The notes: a model not told the origin generated them from the sequence alone. Shown: positions 47,401-61,500, counted from the stretch's first letter. The stretch is DNA of 64,000 bases from Colius striatus (GCF_028858725.1 NC_084761.1:36691001-36755000); one strand, 5' to 3'. Program-made: numbers and translations.

Positions 47401-48664
47401 GCCTCAAGCTGGCAGAGGTGGACAGGAGATGTGCACACTGGGGAGCTGAGGGCACATGAAGGCCACTGAGCCAGCCCAGCCCAAAGCCGAGCGGCGCCCT
47501 CCACGAGACCTCATGAGTGGCAGAGCAGAGGCGCCGCGGGGCTCTCTGCAGGCAGGCTGTGATGCTCACTGCAAGTTCTTGGTGCCATTCCAAGTGCTGC
47601 CCTGGGTTCAGTCAGCTAACTTCATGTGGCATGGACCAAAGAAGGTGGCTGTAACTCATTTTTTGCCTATGGGAAAATGAGGTTGAAATCCCACCCACAG
47701 AACGGATCCAGCTGCACTGATCAGCCAGGAGCTACTTTTAGGAGGGCATCTCTACACCCTGCATGGCTTGCTGCCTCAAAATGAGCTCTGTGAGAAGAGC
47801 ATGCTGGGCTGCAGCCACCACATCTTCATGATAAGTACACATAATGCCTCTCTAATTGTTATATACACTCTCTTCAGTGCATGAAGAGATACAAATATGG
47901 AAATCTGAGAGTAAGAAATACTTACGTATGAACAGGGGACATTGCTGAAACTATATAGCCAAGATATAGCTTAGGAAGACCATGAAAACTTCTTCTATAA
48001 CTACTCTTTGAGAGGACACTTAAATACAACTAAATACCCAAAGCCTTCAAGGAAGGAGTTAAATGTTAAACGTAGTAACCACGAGACCGCTAAATTCATT
48101 GGTAGAAATTCCTTTTCTTTTACAACCAAAGAAGTCACTTATTGTCAAATACCAAGAATGCAATGTCAATTCTGGTGCTCATCGATCAAGGAAGGTGGTA
48201 TGCTCAACTATAATCAAACCCTGGGCTGTAGTCAAGAGAAAAACTGTTAGCCACCAGTGTTGGTACGTAATTAACTACCAACATCAGACACACATTCTTT
48301 AGCGTTAACAGCTTAGAAAAGCTTATAAAAATGGGCTGAAGAAATGAGTAAGATACTACAGCATTTGGGGATCTTTGGCTCTTTCTCACTGCACAGGGTC
48401 AAGTTCTGCTCTAGCAGTCATTCTGTCCTTGGGGAAGATGATTCAAATTGGATTTTGATGCTTTTCTCTCTCCCACTGTCCTTATCCAGCATGACTTAAA
48501 ATCATTCTTTTCTCTCTGCTTTCTCTGTTCTGGTATGGCCTGTTCTTCTTCACGCTGTCAAATTCTGCTGGCGATACTTATAAAGCAAAGAGGAATAAAC
48601 AAAGGCACGTGATTTCCCACTGCATAATCATGGATGACCATCTTAGTGTTCAGAAAGTAAAACT
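44421..48664. other. intergenic space between PPM1K and WDFY3 3' ends
   Basis: About 4.2 kb separate the inferred transcript ends of the two convergent genes. No gene was recognised. It holds one CR1 fragment (listed separately) and a GC-richer stretch at about 45,350-45,800 and 47,200-47,550 with short meaningless frames. Confidence 0.5.
46682..46965 (-). mobile_element. CR1 LINE 3' fragment (antisense)
   Basis: Plus-strand 'cagaatctcaggatgatcagggttggagg...' is the reverse complement of a CR1 3' terminus. It is followed by 'ctccctgggcagcctgtgccagggctccctcacgctcacag', which is diagnostic of the CR1 3' UTR. Only about 280 bases remain, with no open frame. Confidence 0.9.
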
Positions 48665-51600
48665 ATAACAAGTAATAGAAGTTTATTCCTTGTGACAATA
48701 TAGAAATTTGTTGCTCAGCAGTTACCACTCCCACAATAAAAATGTTTATTCAGCTGCAAACGCTGTGTCTTTCCAACAAATGCAAAACAGCTTTTTGGTG
48801 GTAAATAGCAGGTATTTATTTGAAATGAAAAAAATACTTCAGTACCTGAACTATTGCATTTAATCATGTATTGTTGTAATTGTGTTACTCTACCTTTTTG
48901 CATTGGAGACAAATATACAATGAACATTCAGATATCACAGATTGCACACTAGATAGTAAATCGTCAGGCCTTTTACGTAACCACCAAAAAACAGATATTG
49001 GATTCTGCAATTATAGTACAAAATTCCACACTCCAGTCTTAGCCAGTTATCTTCAATTTACTCCTGATGCTGTACAAATAAATGGCCATTTAACTAGGGC
49101 TTACAAGTTAATAACAGGACAAAGAAAAATATACATTGCACTGACACAAAAAGTCAGCTGTGTTAATAGTCATGCAACAAGTAACCAAACTTGCTGAAAT
49201 TAAAAATACTTTCTAAAAACAGTTTTAACTGCATCAGTATTTTATACACAGTTCATTTACTGAAACAAAAGGAGTCTTTAAATGATACAAAGCAAATATA
49301 AGTTTCTACCAATTTTATACATAAGAAAGTGCAAAATAACTTATCTAAAGTGTTTTGCTATTGAACTGATGAACGTTGGCTGGTGGCAGCTGACTCCCTC
49401 TCGTAAGCATGACATTACAGTTGCACACTACATACGAATGTTAAGAGTACATGAATAACTATACTACAAAGAACAAGGCAGGAGAGACATGTGAGGTACC
49501 TGCAGAGAATACAGTCTACTAATGTTAGTGTACATGAGTATATTTTTGCTCAACAGATTTTTACATGGAAAACAAAGCAAGTATTTGCATTAGAAGCTTG
49601 AAAGAAATGGAAAAAAACTCCCCACTCCCAAGTGAACAAAACAGTTGCCCACAGCACCAGCTGCCAGATGAAAAACCAAGCAGGTGCGTTTTTTCCCCTC
49701 CACCTCCTCCAGGCAAGAATGTGGGTTTTGGAACAGCGCAACTGAAAAATTAAATCAGAGGGCTGTGGTGACTGGTTTGCAAAATGTAAGGTGGGACTAA
49801 CCTCTACACTACAGAATCTGTAAGAAATAATGACTTTGATGTTTTTGCTAGTACACTCCCAAACATTGCAAGTCTCAAATACCACCTGTACAACGTGCTC
49901 ATGTTGCTGAACGCAGTCCACTGCCTCCTCGTTGATGGCCCAGTATCTTGGTGACCCTGCACTAACTAGTACTGTATGCCAACTCGTTGCTTTAGTGTTT
50001 AGATTACATCGGTATTACTGTCATAAATCTTGTCTTTGTTAGGGTTTAATTATGTGGCTGTACAAGGTCCAGTCTGCAGAAAAGGAGACTTCCTTAAATT
50101 TGGTTTTGGTTTGAAATCTGGAGGCAAGGGGAAGAAAACTCTGTGGACTCAAAGGCATTAAGAGTTGTTAAAAGAGCCTTTTCTTCAAACTGGGAATGTT
50201 AAGGCAACTAGCCCATCTTCTGAACTATGCTGGTTTCGCATCATTTTGGGAAAGGTGAAGGCAACATTGGAGAGGACAGCTGAACACAGAAATTCCAGTG
50301 CTCTGCACATGCTTACTGAGGACCACCTCCTGCTCTTGGGGACACATCTGTCAGGGATCATCACACCCTCTAGATCCAAAGGGATCGACTTGGGTCAGCT
50401 GATCTCAGTGAACCTGCATTTACTCAACACTGTGCAAGGGCTCTGGAGAAGCCTTTCTGTTCATCTGGGGACCTAGAATACATACCAAAACAGGAACAGA
50501 TCTCATTTTACAGACTGGCACATACATAATAAACAAACATGTATCAAAATACATACTTAACCTTCAGTGCATAAACATGTGATACCAGGGCACATAGTCA
50601 GTGGTCAGGATTAACAAATTATTCACTGCTAGAAGCTCAAATCAAGAGAAGATAGGTGTGCCCCTGCAGTGCCAAGGGACTTCTGGAAGGAGCACACACC
50701 ACTACAGAGGGTCTGGCTTTTCTGATGGGGCAATTCTGATGATGGTGCCAGTTTTAACCATTTGCTGTCTCAGGGCCAGAATCCACCCAAACCATTCCAA
50801 GTGAAGGATAATCTCACCATTTTGAGTGAAGACACTACCTAAAGTACCAACAGAGCAAAAGCGGGGCCACCTGTCTTCTGTTGGTTTGGGTCATATCCTT
50901 GCCGCTACTTAAATGAATTAATTGTGAATATATCTAGATCTAGATCAGTTTGTCACTCATTTACAATATATATACATAGATGTTAAAAAAGCAAACCAAA
51001 CCAAACAGTAGCCTGCCCCCTGCCCCCCTCCCTGCCCTCCCTCCCCCCAACCAAAAACCCACTGGCAAGACTTTATCCAGAAATTAAGTCCACGGATCTA
51101 TCCGATGCACATGTTTCAATCCCAGTGGATATCAGTGTCTCTACTTCATCCCATATGTAGTGCAAAATAAATGGAAGAGTAGTAAAAAAATACTGCAATT
51201 AAATTCATATTGGAACTTAAAAACCATAATGGAAATCTACCGCTGTCCTCTAGTTGATGCTGTGTGCCAAAACAGGAAGGTAGCTTTTGGAAGCATTTCA
51301 GACATGACCAATATCATCTTGTTTTAGAGCAACGCCTATTGTTCCAAAAGTTTGGGGGTTTTTTTGCAAACAAGTTGCAGGACAACAGTGGTTAACTTTT
51401 CTGCACAAGGAATTCATTCTGTACCTATATGCAAGCTGATCGCTATTGACTAAAGAAGGTAAAAGCTGGTTCTTGCACTGCATGAATCAGCTGCTAGTGA
51501 ACATTAAGTTATTAACAAAATTGCAGCTCTGACGTATGTATAAAAGAGGCCTTATTAAATATGAACAACACTGAGGTGGTAAATAGTTTGGTATAAAATG

Positions 51601-52394
51601 CAACACAAGTGCAAAATTTAGTTCCTGGTTATCTTACAGCTAGAATAAAATACTCAAGTCCTAGACCCAAAAATGTTTTCTTTTGAAAAAATCCATGTAA
51701 TTCTACGAATAGCTGTACTTAAATTAAGATACTGTGGGCAACAGAAAGAACAAACATGCACACACTGGATTTTTAACAGAAATACACATAATGCATTCGA
51801 GTTCTCTGATTTTTTGTTTTGTTTTTTGTTTTTTTAAACATTCGTATTTAAATTGATAGATGAGATAAAGATGTCACACAAAGTATAGTGGTTAATCTGA
51901 AGTCTCATGTAACAGGCAGTTAAGTTCATATTTAGATAAAAAGGCCATTATACCTATTTACAATATACACAGTTGCTTGTGAAGAAGGCAGATTTACAAC
52001 TATTTTCTAAAAAGCCTTCCCTTCCCCACCCCCTCCCCTGATAAAGATGACTAGCTCTACAAAAACAAGACAAGGGTGTTTAGGATAAGTGAGGATTTTC
52101 TCAATAGTCACGTCAACAAGTTTAGAGGTTGACAGTTCTATTGAATTTGTGGTTATTAATCACATCTTCCTGGGCCTTGCTCTTCACTTAAGTCTGCTGT
52201 TAGCCTCATTCACTTTCTGTCAACACAAATCAGTTCAATGATCCCTTTCCCTTTTCACTTTTAGTGCTTAAAACTCAGTATAAACTGAGTTAAACAGACA
52301 ATATTCTAATCCCTTTCAATCACTGCACAATACTCTCAACTAGTTCTTGTAGTGGTGGCGGGACTGGACGGGGTCTCCTATTGCCAGGACCCCA
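48665..52394 (-). other. WDFY3: WDFY3 3' UTR (inferred extent)
   Basis: About 3.7 kb of AT-rich DNA downstream of the WDFY3 stop without interspersed repeats, in contrast to the repeat-bearing flanks. The lower end is set by clustered poly(A) signals on the minus strand at 48,682-48,687, 48,745-48,750 and 48,815-48,820. Two Pumilio-type motifs (TGTANATA on minus) lie at 51,955-51,962 and 50,969-50,976. A 14-bp palindrome ATCTAGATCTAGAT lies at 50,932-50,945. Mammalian WDFY3 also has a long 3' UTR. Confidence 0.7.
48682..48687 (-). terminator. WDFY3: poly(A) signal for WDFY3 (candidate)
   Basis: AATAAA on the minus strand is the lowest of three such signals within 140 bases. Repeat-free sequence ends near here. 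Which of the three is used cannot be told from sequence. Confidence 0.45.
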
Positions 52395-52518
52395 TCAATT
52401 CCTAGGCCTCTCCTCCTCCAAACCCCGCTCATGCTGCAGGTTGTAGAAGCAGTTCTGGCAGACTCTGACTGGTGATGAAATCTTCAGACGCTTGATTTCG
52501 GACTGAAACCTACTGCAC
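52395..52518 (-). CDS. WDFY3: WDFY3 last coding exon: end of FYVE finger and stop
   Basis: Acceptor TTCCTCTACAG, start GTGCAGTAGG at 52,518. Encodes [16 protein letters not shown], the third FYVE signature VRVC with CQNC, and an end reading GLEEERPRN before TGA. Confidence 0.97.
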
Positions 52519-55500
52519 CTGTAGAGGAAAACAAACACCCCTGTGAACACAGGTCCTTCTCCTGACCTAGCCATTTTCTATCCAGATGTGGAAATTATCA
52601 CCATGACTTCAAATACCAGAAAACTACCCCAACTTTTCTTGACAAAGAAACTCAATGCAGAGTGGCAGAAGCATAATTTATCATAGAATCATGGAATGGT
52701 AGGGGTTGGAAGGGACCTTTAGAGATCATCTAGTCTAACCCCTTCTGCAGAAGCAGGTTCACGTATGATCACCACAGAATCAATGTAATGACTGTGTGAG
52801 AGGTAGTTTAAGAACAGCTGTTGTCACCAGTTTAAGCTCAGAGATGGAACTCGAAATACTGTCTGACTCAGTGGACCATAGAAGAGACTCTCACTCCAGT
52901 TCCTAGGTAAGAGGAGTTCACATAAAGTGTCACACGCTTTTTGCCGTCTGAGGCAGCACGCGACTGGCTCCTAAATCAGCACCTGTACAGTCCTGCACAG
53001 AGTTTAAGTTTTGACTGGGTCACTTGTAGACTGACAAAAAGACTGACAAGAACAACTACTTGCTGCAAAACAATTTTGTTTAGGCTTTGAGTGTTTTTCT
53101 TGTTTTTTGTTTGTTTTGGGTTGGGTTTTTTTGTTTCTTTTTTTTTCTTTTTTCCTTTGCTCAGATGATTTGTCTAGAGATTTTCCCAGATGGGCAACAG
53201 GGAGGTTTTCAAAGCTGCAAACACATTTCATTCTCAGCCGATACTTGTCTACCTAGCTGGGTTTATAAGGGGGCTGGTCTGCCTTTTCTAATTCCTCTCT
53301 GGAAGTTTTGAGAGTTTTGGTTTTTTTCTTCATCAGTTCTGTTTTGGTAAGGGAAACCTCAGTCTTCCAGCAGAGCTCCCCAGCACACAACAGCTTTGCC
53401 CAGTCTAATATTCTCTATGGAGAAGATCCCAAAGGATCCCATTGGCTGGCTTACTTCTGGCAGAAGAGCTGTCCGCAGTTCCTGCAGTGGTGCCGCCTCT
53501 CAGTGAGCGAGAACCTGACGGCGCAGCCCGAACAGCTGTCTCCACCCTCATCCTTCACCCAGTGGTCAGCTGCAGACCGGCCGGGCTGATCACTGACCGA
53601 CCAGCTGAACACTCTGCCTCTGCCATCCCCAATAAGAATTCTGCTGTGATCCCTGCAAGAGAAGAGAAGCAGCATTCCCGCAACAACTCTGGCACAGGGA
53701 CACGCAGACATTGATGACCAATTTTGCGTGTCAGAATATGCAAGATGTTAAACTGCTGCCATGGTGACTAATGCCAAATTAGCCTGGTTTGAGAAACAGA
53801 GCTGTAACAACACCTATGTAACATCATGCAGCTGAATAAGTCTACTTATTTTAGTTAGGTTTTTTTTTAACCTCAAGTCCTTGAAGAAGGCAGAAGCACC
53901 ACAAAACAGTGTTATGTGAAGAGCAATGGCTGGCTCGTTTTGCCTCTCACTGACCACACTGAAAAAGTGTTTCCAGCCACATCTGGTGAGCGACTGACTC
54001 ACTTGGAGATGCCGAGCGCAGTGATTTCTGCCGGGTGTGCGTTGTCCTTGCGGTCGAACGCCGTGTGCATGGTGAGTTTGCTCCTGAACACCAACTGACG
54101 CTCCCACCTGTATCCTAGAAATGAGTGGGAAGCAGGAGAGGATAAAAAGCAAATTTGCTTGCTCTCATATTTGTTCCCTCTGACAACACACCTGTATGTG
54201 TGACTTTGTAGAAACAAAAAGCCCTCCCCTAGAGATAACTCTCTCGGACTCAAGTTTCACTCAGAGAAAACATATTTTTCAACTGCTCCCTGATGCATGT
54301 AAGGAAGGAGCGGGTACCAAACAATGCACAGTGAATGAGGACATACACAGGGCAGCCCTGTACCAATCCTGACAGGACCATTCACTTTGGGGTTTGGGGT
54401 ATTTTAATTTTAATTTTGATTATTTAGTTTTTAAATTTAAGACTCAGAGTTTCAACCATCAATCACTTTCTTCATAAAAGCTTCTATAATACTGTGTTTT
54501 GGGTATATGACTAAAACAGTTTTGATGGCATACCAATGTTTTGGCTGTTAAGCGGTACTTGCAGAGTGTCTGTCTCCTCTTTTTCCCCACTCTGCCCTGC
54601 CTGTCACCCCCTGTCAGGAGTTTGGAGGTGTGTAGTAAGTTGGGAGGGGACAGAAGCTGGACAGCTGACTCAAACTGATCAAAGGGATATTGCACACTGC
54701 ACTATGTCATGCCTAGCAATAAAACTGAGAGAAGTTTTTGAGGAAGGCATCCATTTGCTCAGAGACTGTCTGGTCATCATTTTGTTTGCAGGTGGTTTCA
54801 AGTGACTGCATCACTTGCTTTGTCTCCCTCTTTCCTTCACTTATTTAGAGTACCCTTGTCTCGACTCATGAGTTCCCTTGCTTTTGTTCTTTCTATTCTC
54901 TCCACCACCCTGCTACAGGGGGTTGTGGTAGTGGTGGTGAGTGAGCAAGTGGCTTAGCTGCTAGCCAGGGTAAACCAACCACATCTCCTCAGAAAAAGTT
55001 TGAACAACATGCAGTCTTGGCACACAAATCTTTCACTGCCCACTTTGGAATTTACCAGCCAACCCTGCTCAAATGGACAGAGAGAGACCGCTTCATGGGC
55101 TAGTGCTGATAACACATTTATCCGACAGAGGAAATACGCTCAACTTCTTTTACCTGGTTTGAGCTTGTTGTAGCGCCGTGCTTCAGCATAGCTGGTGTGT
55201 GGGTGGTTAACCTGAGCATGGGGATGTAGTTTTGCTTGTCCCTCAGAATAATTCACAAAGATAAAGCCATCTTTCTCATCTAAGCTGAGCTGGTCTGACC
55301 ACCGCCTGGAGTCTTCCGAGCCGCTGTCTGCCGACCACGCTGCCACTGCTCTGTTTGATGATGACCTAGGCCTGTGGCTGGTGCTGCTTGGCTGACTCTG
55401 GCTCTCCTGCAGTTTCGTGTCCTGGCCTATGCATGGATCATCTGCCTCAGAGTCACTGCTGTCCTCTTCGTGGGCTTCCTGCCCTGGATTCACCCAACAG

Positions 55501-58500
55501 GAGAGGAGGCATTGTTAGCAAGGTTACTTTTTCCGTACGCTGCTGTTGCCCTACCTACAACCCAACAGGTACAGTTGCAGCATGATCAGAGGGAAGCTGT
55601 ATGCAGACATCTCAAAGCCTTTGCAGAGATTCAACTCCTGCCACAAATCACATTATTCATCTTTTTTTTTTGCACTGCTCTGTCAGAAAACAGCACTCTT
55701 TAGCTGAAGCTATTTCCTGTGACAGTCCGAGGTAGAATATGACAGACACGAGTTGAATTCTCAAAACCATTCAAATTAGCAAAACCAAATCCTGCTGCCT
55801 TTCAGCAAAACTTAAACAAGTAAAGCAGCGTCAGCCATGCCAAAACTTCGGTTAACTGAGAAACATGATACAGATTTGTTAACAGTAACTTTTCTTAATA
55901 CAAAAAAGCAACTGCTGAAGACATTATTTCTATTCACAGTGACACTGAAAAAAAGAGAGCTGTATTTATGTGATAATTACTAATGAGTATGATGTGATCC
56001 AGATCATATCTTCACTATGAAGAGGACAAGAAGACGACAAGGCAGCTAAAAGAAAGACCCATCAAGAACAGACCAGAATCTTCTGACGGGGAAAATGACA
56101 AGGTCAGCACTGCTTGTCTGAACAGCATGCTGTTCCATCACTAGATTTGGTAACTCTGCTGTTTTGCTCCAATTCCACTTCAAAATAAAAAGAAATACCC
56201 AGCTTTTGGACAATGGTAGTATCCAATGGGGTCACTGATAGCAGAAACAACCACACATAGAAAAGCTCAATCTTCACCGAAAAAGAGCCATGATGGGCAT
56301 GATCTTTTCTTTCTCACAGTAGTATGAACCTGTCATAAGCAAGGTAGTAAACAAAGAACTCTGATGCTCTATTTATCATGCCCACTGATTGTCTTTTGAG
56401 ACAAAATCCCCATTGCCCATTCTGCACCATATAACCACAGGATTTTAGCTACGTACAGCAAAGATCAGATAAAAGGCAAATACAAAACAAGTGTTAGGAG
56501 ACATTACCTATTTGTGCTTCTTGACAGTCCTCTTGCAATTCCAGCATCTCTACAGGCTCTGGAGCTGGTGTTTCTGGTACTTGCAAAAACTCCATCCGCC
56601 AGAACTAGAGGGACAGGGAATAAGCAAAGTGGCATGTACTGAACTCTCAGCCTTCTTCTGAGCTACTTCTAGAGCTAAGATGGTTGATTAGGACTGTGTG
56701 TTTGCACTGGTAACACAAGAGGCAGGCCAGACCTCCAAACTAAGCCCTGTTTTCAGGTATTGCAAGAGTACGTCTGTATTCACGCCTGAATCATGGGTGA
56801 ACAACTCTTGTGCTGCTATTTAACATCTTAGCTGTTCAAATTAAAAAAAATATACTCCACATGGGAATTTAACCAGCAGACTCTAGTTAAGGCACACATA
56901 GGACTGCTCACAGCAAATCAGGTTAGACTCACAATGATCAGAGATGCCACTAAGTTCCTCTTTTCTTTCTAGGTGGCAAAATGAATTGTTTCGAGGTATG
57001 TAAAACAAAAATGGTGAATGAAAACTCCAGTGAAAGCTGGTAACCAAAAAGCAACCAAAACAGAGCAGGACGGAACGTACATGCTGCTAACTATTGCTAG
57101 TTACCACATCAGAAAAGGTGCATCAAAAAGGAGAAAGGAAATGGAAAGAATCCAAAGGAACGCCAGCTCGCTGAGTTTTCCCATGAATCTTCAGTGTCCA
57201 TTGAACTTGTGAACAGGAGTTGCAGAAGTGACACAGCTGGTTCCAGCACCAAAAGCAGTTTGCAACATCTACCCATCTACTCCCTGCTTCCTGCAGGACC
57301 AATTGTTCAGGTGGAACACCCTAGTATCGCAGGAGCGCTTTTTGGAACCAGCCAGGACACTGTGTCAGACTAACATGACTCCTCTAATTACTGCTACTAA
57401 GGCACAAATTAATTCTTCCAGGCAGTGATTCCTGGTACTCACCCGGACAACTCCATCTGAATGCCCTGTTACTATGACGTTCTGGGTATCCCACTCGTTC
57501 ATCTCTGACACAAAGCAACACATTATTTGTTGGCTTTGGCCAGTGAAAGTGTTCACGCTTGCAGTAGGGCTGCCATTAATGCTCCACACATGGATGTAAG
57601 TGCCAGCACATGATACAATATCCCCCTGCAAAGACAAATAACATCTCCATATTTCAATACAAATCCCAGGTTTTCTTCAGTGAAAAATATAAGCCAGATT
57701 CATTTATAAGCCAAGTTCAGTCATCAAGGCTGGCACTTCTCAGGAAGTTCTATTCTAGCTGAGTTTGGCCACCTAAACAAATCTCTAGGACCAAATGCAT
57801 TTTTAAACAATTATACATAGAAAACCAGACTTATTAGTAATCTGTTATATTTACAGCATGCAATAATGAGCAGATCAATTCCTCCACTTTTCACAGCAAT
57901 CCAATGGTGTATTTTTAGTACTTTTCCTTCACAGTTCACAAAGACTCTGCTCATGTTGGCTGCACACTTCTTCATAAACATGTACCACTTTATTTGCTTC
58001 CTTATCGGGAAAAGAGAAAGCGACGGTCCAAACTAGTGGTCCAAATGGAAGTTGCAGTCTAAAACAACACTACAACTACCAGATTACTAGTAGTTAATAA
58101 ACTGTGCCTGTTGCTAGCTCATCCTTGCATTACAGTCCCTTTTCGTTTTTATTTCAACCACTACATCTGCTACAGTTGGAACATGGTTCATCCAGCCTTG
58201 GAGGATAAGCTACACAAAGCTTAAACTCAGGCAAATTCTTTGACATGCACAGGAGTTGGATAAAATGGCAACCCATAAATTACAGGATCACCAGGGAGAC
58301 AAGCTCTGAGGATATGTCTGTTTCCACTACAACTGTCACTGCACTTTCATTCAAGGTACCTTCTGCTTCCTTTAAATTAAGTGTACGAGAATGGAAGTCA
58401 ATCAAGGTCACATATCAAAATCCTTTCTCAGTTCCTATGGCAGCTTTGACGACTTGCTTTGAGCACCATGCTAGCTTTACTGCTGCAAACAATGTTAACG

Positions 58501-61500
58501 AGCTCCCCTGAGCTCAAGCTGCTCTGCATGGAATAAACCCATGTGCATCTCTGGACAAAAGAGAGAAATTATTCCCTAAACCACTTAGTGTTCAGATGAG
58601 TACACAAGTTTTGCCAAACTAACAGAAAAGCCTAGTTTGTTTCTCCTTGGTTTCTTCTGACTCTTGCTACCATTCTCACTACACATGGATGAATAGTATT
58701 TGATTCTTACCGTCAACTCGTTTATACAGAGCGCTGAAACTGGGGCCCTGTGGCCTCGAAGCTGCGTTAGGAAAGACAGTTTATTCAAATCCCAGATGAT
58801 GCAGGTGCGATCCCGTGATCCACTCACAATTATGTGATAAGCTAGCGATGCTGTTAAGCATGTGACAGTGTCAGTATGACCCAGTAATGCCTGCAAGAGA
58901 GAGATCAGGAGGAACAAGTTGCCATCAAGAGAGCACAAACATTACTACATTAAACCCACTTACTTGAAAAGAGTCAGACAAGTTAAATATGAATATTCTA
59001 CCAGAAGATGCAACTGACTTTCAAGTATTCAGTTGGCAACTACTTTCATAATTGAAAATTATAGTAGTATTTTTTCCATTTAAAAAGTATTTGCACAAAA
59101 TCAATTTCGAGAGTTTAAATATATAGCCTTCTACAAAAAAAAAATAGCACCCCAAAACTTTCCAACTTATTCTGCATCTTCCATCTGCATCAACAGTCTA
59201 TTTATAGGGTCAGTATGTGCTCCAGGCTGCATTTGAAATTACATTCTGAAAACAGAAATTCTTTGTAAATATAAAATGGCTCCTACAAAAGCTTCTGTTG
59301 AAGTTTGAGAAAAGATAAAAGAGAAAAGAAAGAGCTGCAACCAAAGAAGGCAAAGCCAATTACAAAGAGGAGAAAAATACAAGCATCTACTTGTACTAGA
59401 CCCTGCTTTTACATTTTAGGCTTAACCTAAACCCTGGAACAAGAGCCTGGAACACAGATGATTGCAGCTTACTCAGTTACAAACCACTGGCAAACAGCCT
59501 CTGATAGGTTGCCCTGAAATTCAAGATAGAATGTTTTATCTTTCACTGTCCTTAAGTAAAATACTTTGGAAATACAGCTTTGGACAGCTGTTAGAGACCA
59601 AGCACGGGAAATTATTAAATAATTCTCTAATTTTTTTTCTCTTGAGTGGAAGCTTTCCTCCAGAAAGTCCTGCTACCAAGAACACAGAATCACAGAATCT
59701 TAAGGGCTGGAAAGGATCTTGAAAGATCACCTAGTCCAACATCCCTGTTAGAACAGGACCATCTAGAGTAGGTCACACAGGAACTCATCCAGGTGGGTTT
59801 TAAATGTCTCCAGAGAAGGACACTCCACAACCCATCTGGGCAGGTTGTTCCAGTGCTCCATCACGCTCACAGTGAAGAAGTTATTCCTTGTGTTTCTTCA
59901 CAAAATTGTGTTCCAGCTTGTACCTTTGCCCTTTGTCCTATCATTGGACATTACTGAGAACAGCCTGGCTCCATCCTCCTGACACTCACTCTTTATGTAT
60001 TTGTAAACATTAATGAGATCACCCCTCAGTCTTCTCCAAGCTAAGGAGCTCCAGCTCCCTCAGCCTTTCATCATAAGGGAGGTGCTCCACTCCCTTAACC
60101 ATCTTGGTGGCCCTGCGCTGAACTCTCTCCAGCAGCTCCCTGTCCTTCTTGAACTGAGGGGCCCAGATGTGGTCTCACAAGGGGAGAGAAGAAGAGGAGG
60201 AGAACCTCTCTTGACCTATTGCGCAAAGCCCTTCTAATACACCCCAGGATGCCATTGGCCTTCTTGGCCATGAGGGCACATTGCTGGCTTGTGCTCATCC
60301 TGCTGTCCAAGAGCACTCCCAGGTTCCTTTCCCCTACACTACACCATCACAGCTCGTTCCCCAGCCTGTACTGGTACATGGGGTTGTTCTTTCCCAGATG
60401 TAAGACTCTACACTTGCCCTTGTTGAATTTCATTAGATTTCTCCCTGCCCAACTCTCCAGCCTGACCAGGTCTTGTTGAATGGCAGCACAGCCTTCTGGT
60501 GTGTCAGCCACTCCCCCCAGCTTAGTATTATCAGCAAATTGCTGACAGTGCCTTCCGTTCCCTCATCAAGGTGAATGAACATATTGAACAGTAACCTAAC
60601 TATGTATAGCAACGATACACAGCTTCTAGAATATTTTGAGGTGGCTGGGGGTAGTGTAGGTTTTGGTTTTGTTTGTGATTTTAGTTTTTGGGGGATTTTT
60701 AGTAAACATGCAGGACTTATGCTGCACTTAACTACAACTGACTTTAAAGCATGAGTGCTCATTAGTCAGATTAAAAGTTGATGTTTTTAATTAATAAAGC
60801 AAGAACAACTTAAGGTGATCATAAACAAGCATACTCTGCTCTACAAACTCACTGACAGAAAGAACAAAGTTTTGCACAGAATGTAATTTAAATGTATAGC
60901 ATTTTAAAGAAAAAAATAAGAAAAAAATTTAAAAGGGAAATTAACCTTTAAGACCGGCTCCTTCACTGCCCTCCCTGACACAGTTTTCAGGTGAAGGTAT
61001 TTTATGTGCAACACTACAATGAAGAAGATGATTTCACAAAACACACCTTTATCATTTCGTTAACATTGCTATCAAATTCTCTCTGTCTCCACAAAGCTCC
61101 TGGTGGATCAACTGTCCTTAAGAATGGTGCAATTTCAAAGATGCATTTTGCCTGCTTTCAATGCGGATCAGTCTCCAAAGGTCTGCTAGACTCACGGTTT
61201 CAAAGAAATAGCCCTTTTGTAATTGCTTTGATCTTGTAACATAATTTACATAAAAGGCATATTCATTATATTTTACCTGTTTCAGTGTGAGGGCTTTAGC
61301 TTTTTCTTTGGAGATGCCCATTTCCCACACACACACTGCTGTGCTTGTTCCTCCAGTGATAACTAGTTTGGGGTTGGGGCAAATGGCACACAGTATCTGA
61401 CCCCATTCTGACAAACATTCATAAACAATTACTGCCTAAAAATAAAGAAAACAAAGAAGAATTACTCGCAGGATTAGTAGGATAAAAATAAAAAAACCCG

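Noticed and set aside
53087-53311. Phe-rich plus-strand frame resembling a membrane peptide
   Set aside because: It comes from a T-rich run inside the last WDFY3 intron, and no other coding evidence supports it.
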